NCBI GenBank assembly: GCA_036271795.1
Contig: DATAZY010000011.1
Location: 62,001-126,000 of the forward strand
DNA from: Galbitalea sp036271795
Lineage (GTDB): Bacteria; Actinomycetota; Actinomycetes; Actinomycetales; Microbacteriaceae
Direction: 5' to 3'
DNA length: 64,000 nt
This document shows, piece by piece, positions 14,881 to 23,721 of the stretch. The notes beneath the pieces were generated by a model. It made no database searches. It was not told the origin of the DNA and saw only the letters and a list, made by a program, of their open reading frames with translations. The translations under genes were made by a program, and so were the position numbers. Numbering within the stretch: the stretch's first letter is position 1; each line of letters starts with the position of its first letter.

Positions 14881-16340
14881 GCTTCGCGCTCGAGGCCAGC
14901 CGCGTCGTCCTCGACGCCGCTCGTAGAATTGAACACCATTGTCTCCCTCTTCTCTGATTGATATTTCGGCCAACCGGGATTGCCGGTCTTTGCAAAACGC
15001 ACGAATGCTCCGTGCATGTCGCGCGCAAGCTGCTCGGGCGGATCTTCGCCGAACAGTTCGACGGCGGGCTCGCCCAGCGCCATAATCGCGGCGAGGTCAT
15101 CCCGGGCGAATGGGTTCTCGAGCCCGTGGAACGACGCGGAGTCGGCGGGCAGCGCGGGGTTCTGCCAGCGAAACTCATAGAGCCACGACGGCTCGGGTCG
15201 CTTCTCGACCAGCCGGATCGTGGGAATCCGGAAACCCCAATCGCTCCATGCAGCCTCGACCAGCGGGCTGTTACCCGTGATGTGGCGCGGGCCGTCACGG
15301 TAGCCGCGCGCGAGAGCTGCGTCCATCCGAAGCGCGCGTCTCAACCCTCGCCGCAGGAATGGTGCGGCAATTGGGGCTGCCTCTGAGATCCCGTTTATGA
15401 GCGGGGCGGACTCGTTGCGCAGTGTGCCCGTCAGCAGTGGGACACTGGCGAAATCGCCGACCGATGCTAGCGGCGACTTCGGCAGGGTCGGTGTGCCTTC
15501 GACGGCGCGGTACGGACTAAGCAACAGGGCACGCGGATCGCCTTTGAGCAGGCCCAGCGCATAACGGACCATTGCGGATTGGGCGGAAGATTCTGTGCGC
15601 GCGATCGAGACGTTCCGGAACCCATCGGGGGTGGCTGGAACACCAAGTTTGCGCGCTATCTGTTTAGTGATGCGCAACGCCTCGGATGGAACCACCGACG
15701 ACAGCGAGCACCCGCTCTGGGCGATCGCGCCGGCGAACAGTCCCTGGGAGGCGGGCATGGCCAGGTGCAGCATCACGCTTACAGCGCCACCCGATTGACC
15801 GAAAATCGTCACCTGCGCCGGATCGCCGCCGAACGCGGAGATGTTCTCATTCAGCCACTTCAACGCGGCGGTCTGGTCCTGGAGTCCGAGGTTCTCGGCC
15901 TCGCCATCGAAGTAGAGAAACCCGTCGATCCCGAGCCGATAGTTGATGCCAACGTGCACGACACCGTCGCGGGCGAAATGCTCACCACTGTAGCCGGGCA
16001 CCGAACCCGAGCCGCTCATGTACCCGCCGCCGTGGATGTGCACCATGACGGGCAGGCCGGCCGCGCCGGGGTCGGGGGTCCACACCTCGAGTGTCAGGCA
16101 GTCTTCACCCGTCTCGGGCACTCCGTATAGCGCAGCGAGCGGGCTCTCGTCCTTCGGCTGGGGCGCACCGGGCCCCGGTCTGGTGGCGTCGCGCACTCCA
16201 TCCCATGAGGCCGGTGGCTGCGGCGGACGAAAACGGTTTGCGCCGAATGGCGGTGCGGCGTAAGGGATGTTGCGGAAGAAGTGCAGTCCGTCGACATCGG
16301 CTCCCTCGAGCGTGCCCTGGCGAATCGTGACCCGGGTCAC
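14862..16340 (-). CDS. Type B carboxylesterase
   Basis: A 492-aa alpha/beta hydrolase of the carboxylesterase/lipase type B family, predicted to hydrolyse an ester of the compound handled by the cluster. Visible motifs are NIPYAAPPFGANRFRPPQP, the oxyanion-hole HIHGGGY near 101-107, EDCLTLEVWTP, and the nucleophile elbow FGQSGGAVS with Ser183. The elbow is GxSGG rather than the commoner GESAGG. A C-terminal His lies in FHGLENPF. There is no signal peptide, so it acts in the cytoplasm. Its start overlaps the ligase stop at 16337-16340, so the genes are coupled. Confidence 0.85.
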   Translation of the reverse strand: MTRVTIRQGTLEGADVDGLHFFRNIPYAAPPFGANRFRPPQPPASWDGVRDATRPGPGAPQPKDESPLAALYGVPETGEDCLTLEVWTPDPGAAGLPVMVHIHGGGYMSGSGSVPGYSGEHFARDGVVHVGINYRLGIDGFLYFDGEAENLGLQDQTAALKWLNENISAFGGDPAQVTIFGQSGGAVSVMLHLAMPASQGLFAGAIAQSGCSLSSVVPSEALRITKQIARKLGVPATPDGFRNVSIARTESSAQSAMVRYALGLLKGDPRALLLSPYRAVEGTPTLPKSPLASVGDFASVPLLTGTLRNESAPLINGISEAAPIAAPFLRRGLRRALRMDAALARGYRDGPRHITGNSPLVEAAWSDWGFRIPTIRLVEKRPEPSWLYEFRWQNPALPADSASFHGLENPFARDDLAAIMALGEPAVELFGEDPPEQLARDMHGAFVRFAKTGNPGWPKYQSEKRETMVFNSTSGVEDDAAGLEREAWAGRR

Positions 16341-17839
16341 GGAACCGACACCTTGGCCAACGTCGCGATTGCATCATCGCGCACGAGGCTGCGGCGCACC
16401 TTGCCCGCGTCGTCTCGAACCGGCTCAGTCGACCGGGAGAAGGTGCGCGGGATTTTGTAGGGAATGAGCCGTTCGTGTAGGTGCGCGACTAGCTCGTCAT
16501 CGGTTAGCGGCGCGGATGTCTGGACGACGGCGTGAAGCACATTCCCGTATTCCTCGTCGGGAATCCCGACGACACAACTGGAGAGGACGTAGGGATGCTC
16601 TTCCAGCGCGGCCTCGACCTCGGCCGGATAGACGTTCGCGCCCCCGATGACGACCATGTCGGCTTTGCGATCGGCGAGATAGAGCCGGCGACCCTCCATC
16701 CAGCCAACGTCGCCGGCGGTCTCCCACCCGTCGGCATCCGGATGCGGCGTTGAGCCGTGATAGGCGTACGTGGCGGGGGCGCCTGGGCCGCGACGTACCC
16801 ACAGCTCGCCGATCTCCCCATCGGGAAGGGCTTTGCCATCATCGTCGCGAATCTGGATTTCGCCTATCTTCAGCTCGCCGACCGAGCCGGGGTGCGACAT
16901 CCAGTCGTTCCCATCGGCAATGACGATGCACTGGGTCTCGGTGGATGAGTAGAACTCCACCATGCGGTCCGCGCCGACCCAGTCGACCCAGAACTCCTTG
17001 AGCCACTGTGGCAGCATTGCACCGCCGCACGCGATCGCATCGAGGCTCGACAGGTCGGCGCGCTCGCGCATCTCCGCCGGAAGTTTGGCGATGCGGTGCA
17101 GCATGGTGGGTACCTGGCAGGTCCAGTCGACGTGGTATTTGCCGATCAGGCTAAGGGTCGCTGCGGGGTCGAACTTGGGCATGATCACGACACTGCCGCC
17201 CGTGATTAGTGGTGCGGTGGTGAACATGACGCCCGCATTGTGCGCGAGTGGGGTTGCCGTCAGTTTCACGCCGCCCTGTCGCATCTTCAGTAGCGGCATG
17301 AGTGGCACGAGCACGTCGACGATGGCGGGCTGTGTCGATGCAATGACCTTTGGGGTGCCGGTGCTCCCGCCGGATGTTGGCGCTTTCCAACATTTCGAAA
17401 CGACCAGCGGCAGCGGCTCGTCGCTCAGCGATGAGTCAGGTTCGAAGCCGACGGGGAGACTCGGCACGGTGCCTTCGGCCGCTAACCCGACGACGAGGGC
17501 GGGATGTGCCACGTCCACGATGGCGCGCAACTCGCGCGATGGAAGTCGAAACGAGACGGGCTGGGGAGTGGCGCCCAATTTCCATGTGGCGATCATTGCC
17601 TCGACGAATGGGATTCCGTTGGGGAGTCCGATGGTGACGAAGTCGTCCGCCTCGACGCCGAGCGCGGCGTAGGTGCGAGCCAGCCGATTGGTCCTCGACT
17701 CGAGCTCGCTTCGAGTGATCGAGCCGTCAAAGTCGGTCAGCACGATCTGATCTGGGCGAGTCTCGGCAAATTGTTGAATCGCCGTGACAAACGGGGTGCC
17801 TGGGGCGATGAAGTCGAAGGTTTCATCGACGGGACTCAT
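16337..17839 (-). CDS. Acyl-CoA synthetase / class I adenylate-forming ligase
   Basis: About 500 aa. The AMP-binding P-loop appears as TSGGSTGTPKVIAST near 155-168, then VEFYSSTETQ, GEIGELWVRRGPG and the hinge ADRKADMVVIGGANVYPAEVEAALEEHP. The enzyme should activate a carboxylic acid to its CoA thioester, feeding the acyl-CoA dehydrogenases encoded next door. It resembles the branch containing bile-acid and similar bulky-acid CoA ligases, but the substrate is not certain. The ATG at 17839 (MSPVDETFDF) or 17863 may be used. The promoter region carries a TAGTCA-N4-TGACTA operator at 17900-17915. Confidence 0.82.
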   Translation of the reverse strand: MSPVDETFDFIAPGTPFVTAIQQFAETRPDQIVLTDFDGSITRSELESRTNRLARTYAALGVEADDFVTIGLPNGIPFVEAMIATWKLGATPQPVSFRLPSRELRAIVDVAHPALVVGLAAEGTVPSLPVGFEPDSSLSDEPLPLVVSKCWKAPTSGGSTGTPKVIASTQPAIVDVLVPLMPLLKMRQGGVKLTATPLAHNAGVMFTTAPLITGGSVVIMPKFDPAATLSLIGKYHVDWTCQVPTMLHRIAKLPAEMRERADLSSLDAIACGGAMLPQWLKEFWVDWVGADRMVEFYSSTETQCIVIADGNDWMSHPGSVGELKIGEIQIRDDDGKALPDGEIGELWVRRGPGAPATYAYHGSTPHPDADGWETAGDVGWMEGRRLYLADRKADMVVIGGANVYPAEVEAALEEHPYVLSSCVVGIPDEEYGNVLHAVVQTSAPLTDDELVAHLHERLIPYKIPRTFSRSTEPVRDDAGKVRRSLVRDDAIATLAKVSVP

Positions 17840-17899
17840 CAGTGCTCCGATCGGGTGCGCCATTGCGGTTAGTCGATAGCTTGCCTCGCCTCGGATGAA

Positions 17900-17915
17900 T
17901 AGTCAAGACTGACTA
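17900..17915. promoter_or_regulatory. TetR operator-like site, copy 1
   Basis: TAGTCA-AGAC-TGACTA is a perfect 6-bp inverted repeat, continuing GTCAGC. It lies upstream of the acyl-CoA ligase gene. The same motif recurs at 27317-27332 and, with two changes, at 18573-18588. Confidence 0.65.
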
Positions 17916-17950
17916 GTCAGCACATCCTTTTTAATTCATTGCTCGGGAAG

Positions 17951-18550
17951 TCAGTCAAGCGCCTGATGGGCGAGCGCGTGCCAGAGAGCGAGGTAGGGCT
18001 CGTTAGTTGCATCTCGTTTCTCGAACGTGTAGGTCAGTGCGATCCCGCGCATGCTCGAAATGAGAAGTGAAACGAGATCACCGAACCTCGGATGAGCGGC
18101 GGAAGCGTCGCCGAACAGGCGAGCCATGGAAAGACGGATGCGCCGGCCGAGTTCGTGCTCTCTCGGAGCGAGCGCGGCGGCAAGCTCCGGATTGTGTTGG
18201 GCCGCGGTCCACAGCTGAAGCGCCGCTCGAAAGAGCGGTCCCTGGAAGGTGGCCCACAGCGCGTCGACCGCCTCATCGATCGATCGCGCTTCGACCTCGG
18301 CGCCGTCATTGAGTTCGACCGTGCGCTGCTCCCCGAGATGCTGAACCGCCGCTATCAGGAGATCGTCGCGCGACGGGAACTGGTGAAGAAGGCTGCCTCG
18401 CGATACCCCGGCGAGCTCCTGGATGCGCGAGGTCGTCGTAGCTGCGTAACCCTCGTCCGCGAGGCAGGTGACCGCGGCGGCCAGGATCCGTTCACGCGTG
18501 TCCCAGGCGCGCTTCTGCACAGGCAACTGGAGTGACGTTGAGACGGCCAT
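17951..18550 (-). CDS. TetR/AcrR-family regulator
   Basis: A 199-aa repressor. The N-terminal HTH is seen in RERILAAAVTCLADEGYAATTTSRIQELAGVSRGSLLHQFPSRDDLL (about residues 19-65), and the C-terminal ligand domain is not informative. It probably senses a CoA ester or acid of the catabolic pathway. Its own promoter region carries a near-match (18573-18588) of the inverted repeat found before the acyl-CoA ligase and between the hydrolase and lipase genes, which suggests autoregulation and control of those promoters. It lies between two minus-strand catabolic units. Confidence 0.85.
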   Translation of the reverse strand: MAVSTSLQLPVQKRAWDTRERILAAAVTCLADEGYAATTTSRIQELAGVSRGSLLHQFPSRDDLLIAAVQHLGEQRTVELNDGAEVEARSIDEAVDALWATFQGPLFRAALQLWTAAQHNPELAAALAPREHELGRRIRLSMARLFGDASAAHPRFGDLVSLLISSMRGIALTYTFEKRDATNEPYLALWHALAHQALD

Positions 18551-18572
18551 GTGACGAGAATAGCCGGGAAGC

Positions 18573-18588
18573 TAGTCGGAGTTGATTA
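18573..18588. promoter_or_regulatory. TetR operator-like site, copy 2
   Basis: TAGTCG-GAGT-TGATTA matches the TAGTCA-N4-TGACTA motif at 10 of 12 arm positions. It sits 23 nt upstream of the TetR start and fits autoregulation. Confidence 0.5.
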
Positions 18589-18609
18589 ATATGAACGCGT
18601 CTGTAGTTC

Positions 18610-19791
18610 TCAGAAAGTGGAGTATCCGGTTAGCGCGCGACCGACGATCAGGGAGTTCATCTCATAGGTTCCCTCGTACGAGTAAATCGCTTCAGCGTCC
18701 GCGAAAATCTTCGCCATCTCGCTTTCGACCGTGATTCCGTTGCTACCGAGCAGGGGTCGCCCAAGGGCGACCGTCTCGCGCATGTACCTGGTGCAGGTCG
18801 ATTTGGCGAGGGCTGCCTGGTCCATCGTGAGCGTGCCGCTGGTCTGCATTCGCGCGATCTGGACCATCAGTCCCAGTGACAGCGACGTATTTTCGAGCAT
18901 TCGCACCACCGTGGCCTGCACCAGTTGGTTCGCGGCGAGTGGCTTACGGAATTGGTGACGACAGAGCACATAGTCGCGCGCGACGTCAACGGCGGCAAAC
19001 TGCTGGCCGACTGCCTGCCAGGCGACCCAGACCCGCGAGTTCAGCAGTAGCCCATTTGTCGCTGCGAAGTTGGTGGTCCCCGGCAACCACTTGTCGAACG
19101 GCAGGTGCACATTATCGAGGACAATGTCCGCGTTCTGAACACTGCGCACCGCCGTCTTGTTGGCGATTCGTCTCGTGGTGAACCCTGCCCGATCCTTTTC
19201 GACGACAAAGCCCTTGATCTGCTGATCGGCGACATCGCGCGCCCAGACGAGCACGAAGTCGGCAAATGTGCCGTTGCCGATCCATCGCTTGGCACCATTC
19301 AGGATCCACTCGTCGCCTCGGCGCTCTGCGGTTGTTTGCATCAGGCGCGAAATGTCCGAACCGTGTTCCGGCTCGGTCAGCGCAAACGCGCCGACCGAGC
19401 GCATGGCGAGGAGGTCGGGCAGGTACGTTCGCTTCTGTTCCGCCGAGCCGAGCAACTGGATCGCCGAGGTGAAGAGTTCGTTATGCACCCCGAAAAAGGT
19501 CGAGACGGAGGTATCGGCACGTGTGAACTCCAGCTGGACGAGCCCCGAGAACAGATGGTTCCCGGTTTCGGAAAGCGTGCCGACCAGGCCGATGTTCGCA
19601 AGCTCGGGCAGCAACTCGAATGGAAACGTCCCGGCGCTCCAGTGCTGCAGCGCAACCGGTCGGACACGCGTCTGGAAGAACTCGCGCAATTCTTCGAGTC
19701 GGATGCGTTCGTCGCGATGCAGGATGTCGCTCACGCCGAGAATGTCGGCTGAGGAACTCCAGGCCGACCGTGTCGGCGACGCCGGGCTCAC
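18610..19791 (-). CDS. Acyl-CoA dehydrogenase
   Basis: A 393-aa FAD-dependent acyl-CoA dehydrogenase that should introduce an alpha,beta double bond into an acyl-CoA. Typical blocks are ALTEPEHGSDISRLMQTTAERRGDEWILNGAKRWIGNGTFADFVLVWARD (FAD/substrate region) and the C-terminal YSYEGTYEMNSLIVGRALTGYSTF, where a Glu near EGTYE is the expected catalytic-base region. It is clearly paralogous to the product of 20592-21782, sharing HRDERIRLEELREFFQTRVRPV-like N-termini and the same C-terminal motif. It starts with GTG overlapping the SDR stop, so it belongs to that operon. Confidence 0.85.
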   Translation of the reverse strand: MSPASPTRSAWSSSADILGVSDILHRDERIRLEELREFFQTRVRPVALQHWSAGTFPFELLPELANIGLVGTLSETGNHLFSGLVQLEFTRADTSVSTFFGVHNELFTSAIQLLGSAEQKRTYLPDLLAMRSVGAFALTEPEHGSDISRLMQTTAERRGDEWILNGAKRWIGNGTFADFVLVWARDVADQQIKGFVVEKDRAGFTTRRIANKTAVRSVQNADIVLDNVHLPFDKWLPGTTNFAATNGLLLNSRVWVAWQAVGQQFAAVDVARDYVLCRHQFRKPLAANQLVQATVVRMLENTSLSLGLMVQIARMQTSGTLTMDQAALAKSTCTRYMRETVALGRPLLGSNGITVESEMAKIFADAEAIYSYEGTYEMNSLIVGRALTGYSTF

Positions 19792-20546
19792 CTCGGCGCC
19801 ATCCTCAGCGCGCCGTCCATGCGGATTGTCTCGCCGTTCAGATAGTCATGCTCGGCGATCATTGTGACGAGTTGCGCGTACTCAGCCGGAAGTGCCGTGC
19901 GCCGTGGAAATGGAACTCCCTCGCCGAGCCGACGCACGGCGTCGTCGTCCAGGCTGTCGAGCATAGCTGTGTGCACAATGCCTGGTGCGATCGTATTGAC
20001 CCGGATACCGGTGCGTGCGAGATCGCGGGCTGCGGCAAGAGTGAGCGAGACCACTCCACCCTTCGACGCGGCGTACGCGGCCTGCCCGATCTGACCCTCG
20101 TACGCGGCGATCGATGCTGTGTTCACGATGACTCCGCGTTGGCCGTTCGGGTCGGGGCTGGTTTCGGACATGGTCTTGGCTGCTAGTCGCAGCACGTTGA
20201 AGGTACCGACGAGGTTAACTTCGATGACCTTACGGAAGAGGCTCAGGTCATGTGCGCCGTCGGTGCCGAGGATGCGGCTGGGTGGTGCGATGCCGGCGCA
20301 GTTGACGCAGAGTCGCAGGGGAATCTCCGCAGGCAGTGACGCGAGGGCGGCAGAGACATCCGCGTCGCTTGTGACATCCGCCGCGACCAATCGCACGGCG
20401 GTCGACGCTGAAACCGCGCGCTCGACCGCGATTGCGAGATCGATACCGACAACGTGGACTCCGCTCGCCGCGAGGCTCGCGGCAGTGGCCGCGCCGAGTC
20501 CCGACGCGGCACCCGTGACGATGGCGGAGATTCCTTCGAGCTTCAT
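19788..20546 (-). CDS. Short-chain dehydrogenase/reductase (3-hydroxyacyl-CoA dehydrogenase-like)
   Basis: A 252-aa classical SDR. The cofactor motif GAASGLGAA lies near 12-20, CVNCAGIAPP is the NNAG-equivalent, and the catalytic set is seen in VIVNTASIAAYEGQIGQAAYAASKGGVVSLTL (Ser, then YxxxK). The tail GVPFPRRTALPAEYAQLVTMIAEHDYLNGETIRMDGALRMAPR resembles type II 3-hydroxyacyl-CoA dehydrogenases. It would oxidise the 3-hydroxyacyl-CoA made by the MaoC pair. It sits between the two acyl-CoA dehydrogenase genes. Confidence 0.85.
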   Translation of the reverse strand: MKLEGISAIVTGAASGLGAATAASLAASGVHVVGIDLAIAVERAVSASTAVRLVAADVTSDADVSAALASLPAEIPLRLCVNCAGIAPPSRILGTDGAHDLSLFRKVIEVNLVGTFNVLRLAAKTMSETSPDPNGQRGVIVNTASIAAYEGQIGQAAYAASKGGVVSLTLAAARDLARTGIRVNTIAPGIVHTAMLDSLDDDAVRRLGEGVPFPRRTALPAEYAQLVTMIAEHDYLNGETIRMDGALRMAPR

Positions 20547-20591
20547 GTGGCCCCTGTAGGTGAGAACTCTGACTCGGACGGTCGCGTGCGG

Positions 20592-21782
20592 TCAGTCAAA
20601 TGCGGAAAGTCCGGTAAAGGCTCGCCCAACGATCAACGCGTTAATCTCGTAGCTGCCCTCGTACGAATAGATCGCTTCGGCGTCGGCGAACACTTTCGCC
20701 ATCTCAAAATCAGTCGAGATGCCATTGCCGCCCAGCATTGCGCGCCCAATCGCGACCGTCTCGCGCATTCGTGCGCTGCACGTTGCTTTCGCGAGCGCGG
20801 CGTGCTCCATCCGCAGGGCATCCTCCTCCTGCAGCCGCGCGAGTTGGATCATCAGGCTCAGCGATGTCGTCGCATTGCCCACCATTCTCACGAGTTGCTC
20901 CTGAACGATTTGCCGGGCGGCGAGCGGCTTGCCGAACTGCTTGCGTTCGAGCGCGTACGAACGCGCGATGTCGATCGCCGCAAACTGCTGCCCCACTGCC
21001 TGCCAGGCGACCCAGGTGCGTGAGTTCTTCAGCAGGCCGTCGGTGTCCCGGAAGGAGGTTGTCCCCGGCAGCCAGTTGTCGAACGGGATGTGGACATCGT
21101 CCAAGACGACGTCGGCATTCTGGACGATACGCAGCGCAATTTTGTTCAGGATGACGGATGTCGACAGTCCCGCTCGCCCGTGTTCGACAAGGAAGCCTTT
21201 GACCTGGCTGTCGCCCGTGTCGCGCGCCCAGACGAGAATATAGTCGGCCAAACTCGCGTTTCCGATCCAGCGCTTCGATCCCCTCAGGATCCACTCGTCT
21301 CCAACGCGCTCCGCCGTCGTTTCCATTTCGCGAGATACGTCCGAACCGTGGTCCGGCTCGGTCAGCGCGAACGCGCCCACATTCGTGAGGTCGGTGAGCG
21401 CCGGGAGTAGTTCCCGTCTGTGGGCATCCGATCCCAGTGTACGAATCGCTTCGGTGAACAACTCGCTGTGGATCAGAAAGAAGGAGCACAGCGAGGTGTC
21501 GGCGCGAGCAAACTCCATGACAGCGAGGCCGGTCAACAAAGCGCTATCGCGCCGGCCGTTCCTGCCGACAAGGTCAAGAGCGGCGAGTCGCGGCAGTAAC
21601 TCGAACGGGAAGGCTGCGCGATTCCAGAGTTCCGTGGCGACGGGCCGCACCTCATCCTGGAAGAACTGGCGGAGAGATGCGAGACGCGTGCGTTCATCGC
21701 CGGAGAGCAACTCCGTGACCGACAGCAGGTCGGCATCTGGGTAGGGAACCTCGCCACGGGACCTGACAGTGTCGACGATCAT
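20592..21782 (-). CDS. Acyl-CoA dehydrogenase (paralogue)
   Basis: About 396 aa from the ATG at 21782 (MIVDTVRSRGEVPYPDADLL). A longer form starting at 21833 would run through an operator-like site, so the shorter start is chosen. Motifs include ALTEPDHGSDVSREMETTAERVGDEWILRGSKRWIGNASLADYILVWARD, FGKPLAARQIVQ and YSYEGSYEINALIVGRAFTGLSAFD. It is closely related to the product of 18610-19791; the pair may act on different chain lengths, form a heteromer, or be a simple duplication. It is the first gene of the minus-strand operon and diverges from the MaoC genes. Confidence 0.85.
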   Translation of the reverse strand: MIVDTVRSRGEVPYPDADLLSVTELLSGDERTRLASLRQFFQDEVRPVATELWNRAAFPFELLPRLAALDLVGRNGRRDSALLTGLAVMEFARADTSLCSFFLIHSELFTEAIRTLGSDAHRRELLPALTDLTNVGAFALTEPDHGSDVSREMETTAERVGDEWILRGSKRWIGNASLADYILVWARDTGDSQVKGFLVEHGRAGLSTSVILNKIALRIVQNADVVLDDVHIPFDNWLPGTTSFRDTDGLLKNSRTWVAWQAVGQQFAAIDIARSYALERKQFGKPLAARQIVQEQLVRMVGNATTSLSLMIQLARLQEEDALRMEHAALAKATCSARMRETVAIGRAMLGGNGISTDFEMAKVFADAEAIYSYEGSYEINALIVGRAFTGLSAFD

Positions 21783-21790
21783 GCGTGCTC

Positions 21791-21808
21791 CTAACGCTCG
21801 TTCACTTA
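21791..21808. promoter_or_regulatory. 18-bp operator-like motif, copy A (reverse orientation)
   Basis: CTAACGCTCGTTCACTTA, the reverse complement of TAAGTGAA-N4-CGTTAG. It lies 9 nt upstream of the acyl-CoA dehydrogenase start. The same motif occurs at 21878-21895 and 26196-26213. Confidence 0.6.
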
Positions 21809-21877
21809 ATGTACGGTGCCCACGTGCGCGCACGCAACCGCATAGTCGGTTGACACCCCGCGCGGCCGTCTATACCC

Positions 21878-21895
21878 TAAGTGAATCAACGTTAG
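21878..21895. promoter_or_regulatory. 18-bp operator-like motif, copy B
   Basis: TAAGTGAATCAACGTTAG, 55 nt upstream of the MaoC gene start, on the far side of the divergent promoter region from copy A. Confidence 0.6.
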
Positions 21896-21949
21896 TCAGC
21901 TGGAGACAGCGCTGACAGCTCCGTCGACGATCACAAGGGAGGTAGCAAG

Positions 21950-22411
21950 GTGGCAATCTCACCTCACGCCGTCGGGCGTGAACTGCCTTCGACGACGGTG
22001 ATGATCGAGCGCGGTCGCCTCGTCTTCTTCGCGCAGGCGATCGGCGAAGAGAATCCCATATACAGCGACCTTGAGGCGGCCTACGCGGCCGGCCACCAAG
22101 ATCTTCCAGTGCCGCCCACCTTTCTGTTCGGTCTGGGAATCGTGGAGCCCGACCCATTCAGATGGATTGCGGATCTCGGCATCGATATGCGTTTTGTGCT
22201 CCACGGTGAGCAGTCATTCAACTATTCGGAGCTCGCTCACGCGGGCGATGCCCTAACGCTGACGCCGGTCATCACGAACGTCTACGAGAAGCGAGCTGGT
22301 GCACTCGAATTCGTCGTTCGTAAGACAACCGTACGCAAAGTGGACGGTACGCTCGTTGCGACCATGGAGGAGACGATCGTTGTTCGCCATCCGGAATTGA
22401 ACGCGGCATGA
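21950..22411 (+). CDS. MaoC-type dehydratase, N-terminal (FAS1-like) subunit
   Basis: A 153-aa hot-dog protein of the MaoC N-terminal-domain type, with IERGRLVFFAQAIGEENPIYSDLEAAYAAGHQDLPVPPTFLFGL near 19-63. It lacks the canonical hydratase Asp/His pair of the second subunit. Such proteins pair with a catalytic MaoC partner to hydrate bulky enoyl-CoAs; the partner is encoded next, with an ATGA overlap. The GTG start follows AAGGGAGG. It is transcribed divergently from the acyl-CoA dehydrogenase operon under the 18-bp motif. Confidence 0.8.
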   Translation: MAISPHAVGRELPSTTVMIERGRLVFFAQAIGEENPIYSDLEAAYAAGHQDLPVPPTFLFGLGIVEPDPFRWIADLGIDMRFVLHGEQSFNYSELAHAGDALTLTPVITNVYEKRAGALEFVVRKTTVRKVDGTLVATMEETIVVRHPELNAA

Positions 22412-22836
22412 CGACCGATCAGTTCGTACTCGGAGGTCACGTGGAAATGGGGACCGAGCTTGCCCCGGTCAGCGTTGCACCGGTGTCCCGCACCACCCTC
22501 TCGCTGTTTGCCGGAGCATCCGGTGACCATAATCCCATCCACATCGACCTGGATGTCGCGAGGTCGGCGGGACTCGACGACGTCTTCGCGCAGGGGATGC
22601 TGTCGATGGCGTATCTCGGCCGCGTGCTGACCAACTGGGTGCCCCAGTCGGCGATTCGCTCCTTCGCGGTGCGCTTTGCCGATGTCACTCCAGTACATGC
22701 CTCGCCCACGTTCACCGGCACCGTGACATCGCTCGATGCCTCGAGCGGAGTGCGACTCGCGACCCTGGAACTGGCCGGTCGGCTCGCTGATGGAACCCTG
22801 ACTCTGGTGGGTACGGCCGTTGTCGAAGTCGACTGA
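22408..22836 (+). CDS. MaoC-type enoyl-CoA hydratase, catalytic subunit
   Basis: A 142-aa hot-dog hydratase. The hydratase-2 motif appears as LFAGASGDHNPIHIDLDVARSAGLDDVFAQGMLSMAYLGRVL, with the catalytic Asp and His in GDHNPIH near residues 37-43. It would add water to a trans-2-enoyl-CoA. With the preceding MaoC-N protein it probably forms a heteromer as in steroid side-chain pathways (established for related pairs, inferred here). The start overlaps the previous stop. Confidence 0.85.
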   Translation: MTTDQFVLGGHVEMGTELAPVSVAPVSRTTLSLFAGASGDHNPIHIDLDVARSAGLDDVFAQGMLSMAYLGRVLTNWVPQSAIRSFAVRFADVTPVHASPTFTGTVTSLDASSGVRLATLELAGRLADGTLTLVGTAVVEVD

Positions 22837-22855
22837 GCAGGTAGGAAGAGAATTC

Positions 22856-23674
22856 ATGGGCACTCTCGATGGCAAGGTCGCGATCGTCTCCGGATCCGGC
22901 CGCGGGATCGGACGCGAGATCGCATTGAAGCTGGCGAGCCAGGGCGCGAAGGTCGTGATTAACGATCTGGATGAGGCGCCCGCGAACGAGACACTCGCCG
23001 CGATCGTCGCCGCTGGCGGCGACGCCGTGGCATGCGTCGGCAACGTGACTCACGAGGACTTCGGAGATCGGTTCGTTGCTGCAGCCGTCGACAGGTTCGG
23101 CGGTCTCGACATCATTGTCAACAACGCCGGATACACCTGGGACTCGGTCATTCAGAAGATGACCGATGACCAGTTCGACGCGATCATCGACGTGCACCTG
23201 AAGGCTCCGTTTCGCATCCTTCGAGCCGCACAGCCGGTCATCTCGAGGCTTTCGAAAGCGGAGGGCAACTCGGTTTGCCGGAAGGTTGTCAACATCTCCT
23301 CAATCGCTGGACTCGGCGGCAACGCAGGACAGGTGAACTACGCGTCGGCGAAGGCCGGGGTCATCGGCCTCACGAAGACGCTCGCCAAGGAGTGGGGACG
23401 TTACAACGTCACGGTGAATGCCGTAGCCTTCGGGTTCATCAAGACGCGTCTCACCGAAGTCGGCGCCGAGCAGGATGCCCACATCGAGGTCGATGGTAAC
23501 TCGATCAAGGTTGGAATGAGCAAAGAACTGCTCGCGATGACCGAGCAAATGATCCCGCTCGGTCGGGCCGGGACCCCGACGGATGCCGCGGGTGCGGTTT
23601 ATCTGATGTGCTTGCCGGAGTCCGACTACATCAGCGCGCAGACCATCGTCTGCGGCGGTGGATTCTTTATCTAA
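22856..23674 (+). CDS. Short-chain dehydrogenase/reductase
   Basis: A 272-aa SDR starting MGTLDGKVAIVSGSGRGIGREIA, with the cofactor glycine motif at about 12-18, NNAGYTWDSVIQKMTDDQFDAIIDVHLKAPF, VVNISSIAGLGGNAGQVNYASAKAGVIGL (Ser and YxxxK) and a FabG-like C-terminal half. The insertion ahead of VGMSKELLAMTEQMIPLGRAG is longer than in FabG. The ATG at 22856 follows AGGAAGAG and replaces a longer frame overlapping the MaoC gene. It likely oxidises the hydroxyacyl-CoA formed by the MaoC pair. Confidence 0.85.
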   Translation: MGTLDGKVAIVSGSGRGIGREIALKLASQGAKVVINDLDEAPANETLAAIVAAGGDAVACVGNVTHEDFGDRFVAAAVDRFGGLDIIVNNAGYTWDSVIQKMTDDQFDAIIDVHLKAPFRILRAAQPVISRLSKAEGNSVCRKVVNISSIAGLGGNAGQVNYASAKAGVIGLTKTLAKEWGRYNVTVNAVAFGFIKTRLTEVGAEQDAHIEVDGNSIKVGMSKELLAMTEQMIPLGRAGTPTDAAGAVYLMCLPESDYISAQTIVCGGGFFI

Positions 23675-23721
23675 CGGGTCGACCATGACGGCCACGCCCG
23701 GTCCGAACTAACCTGACTATC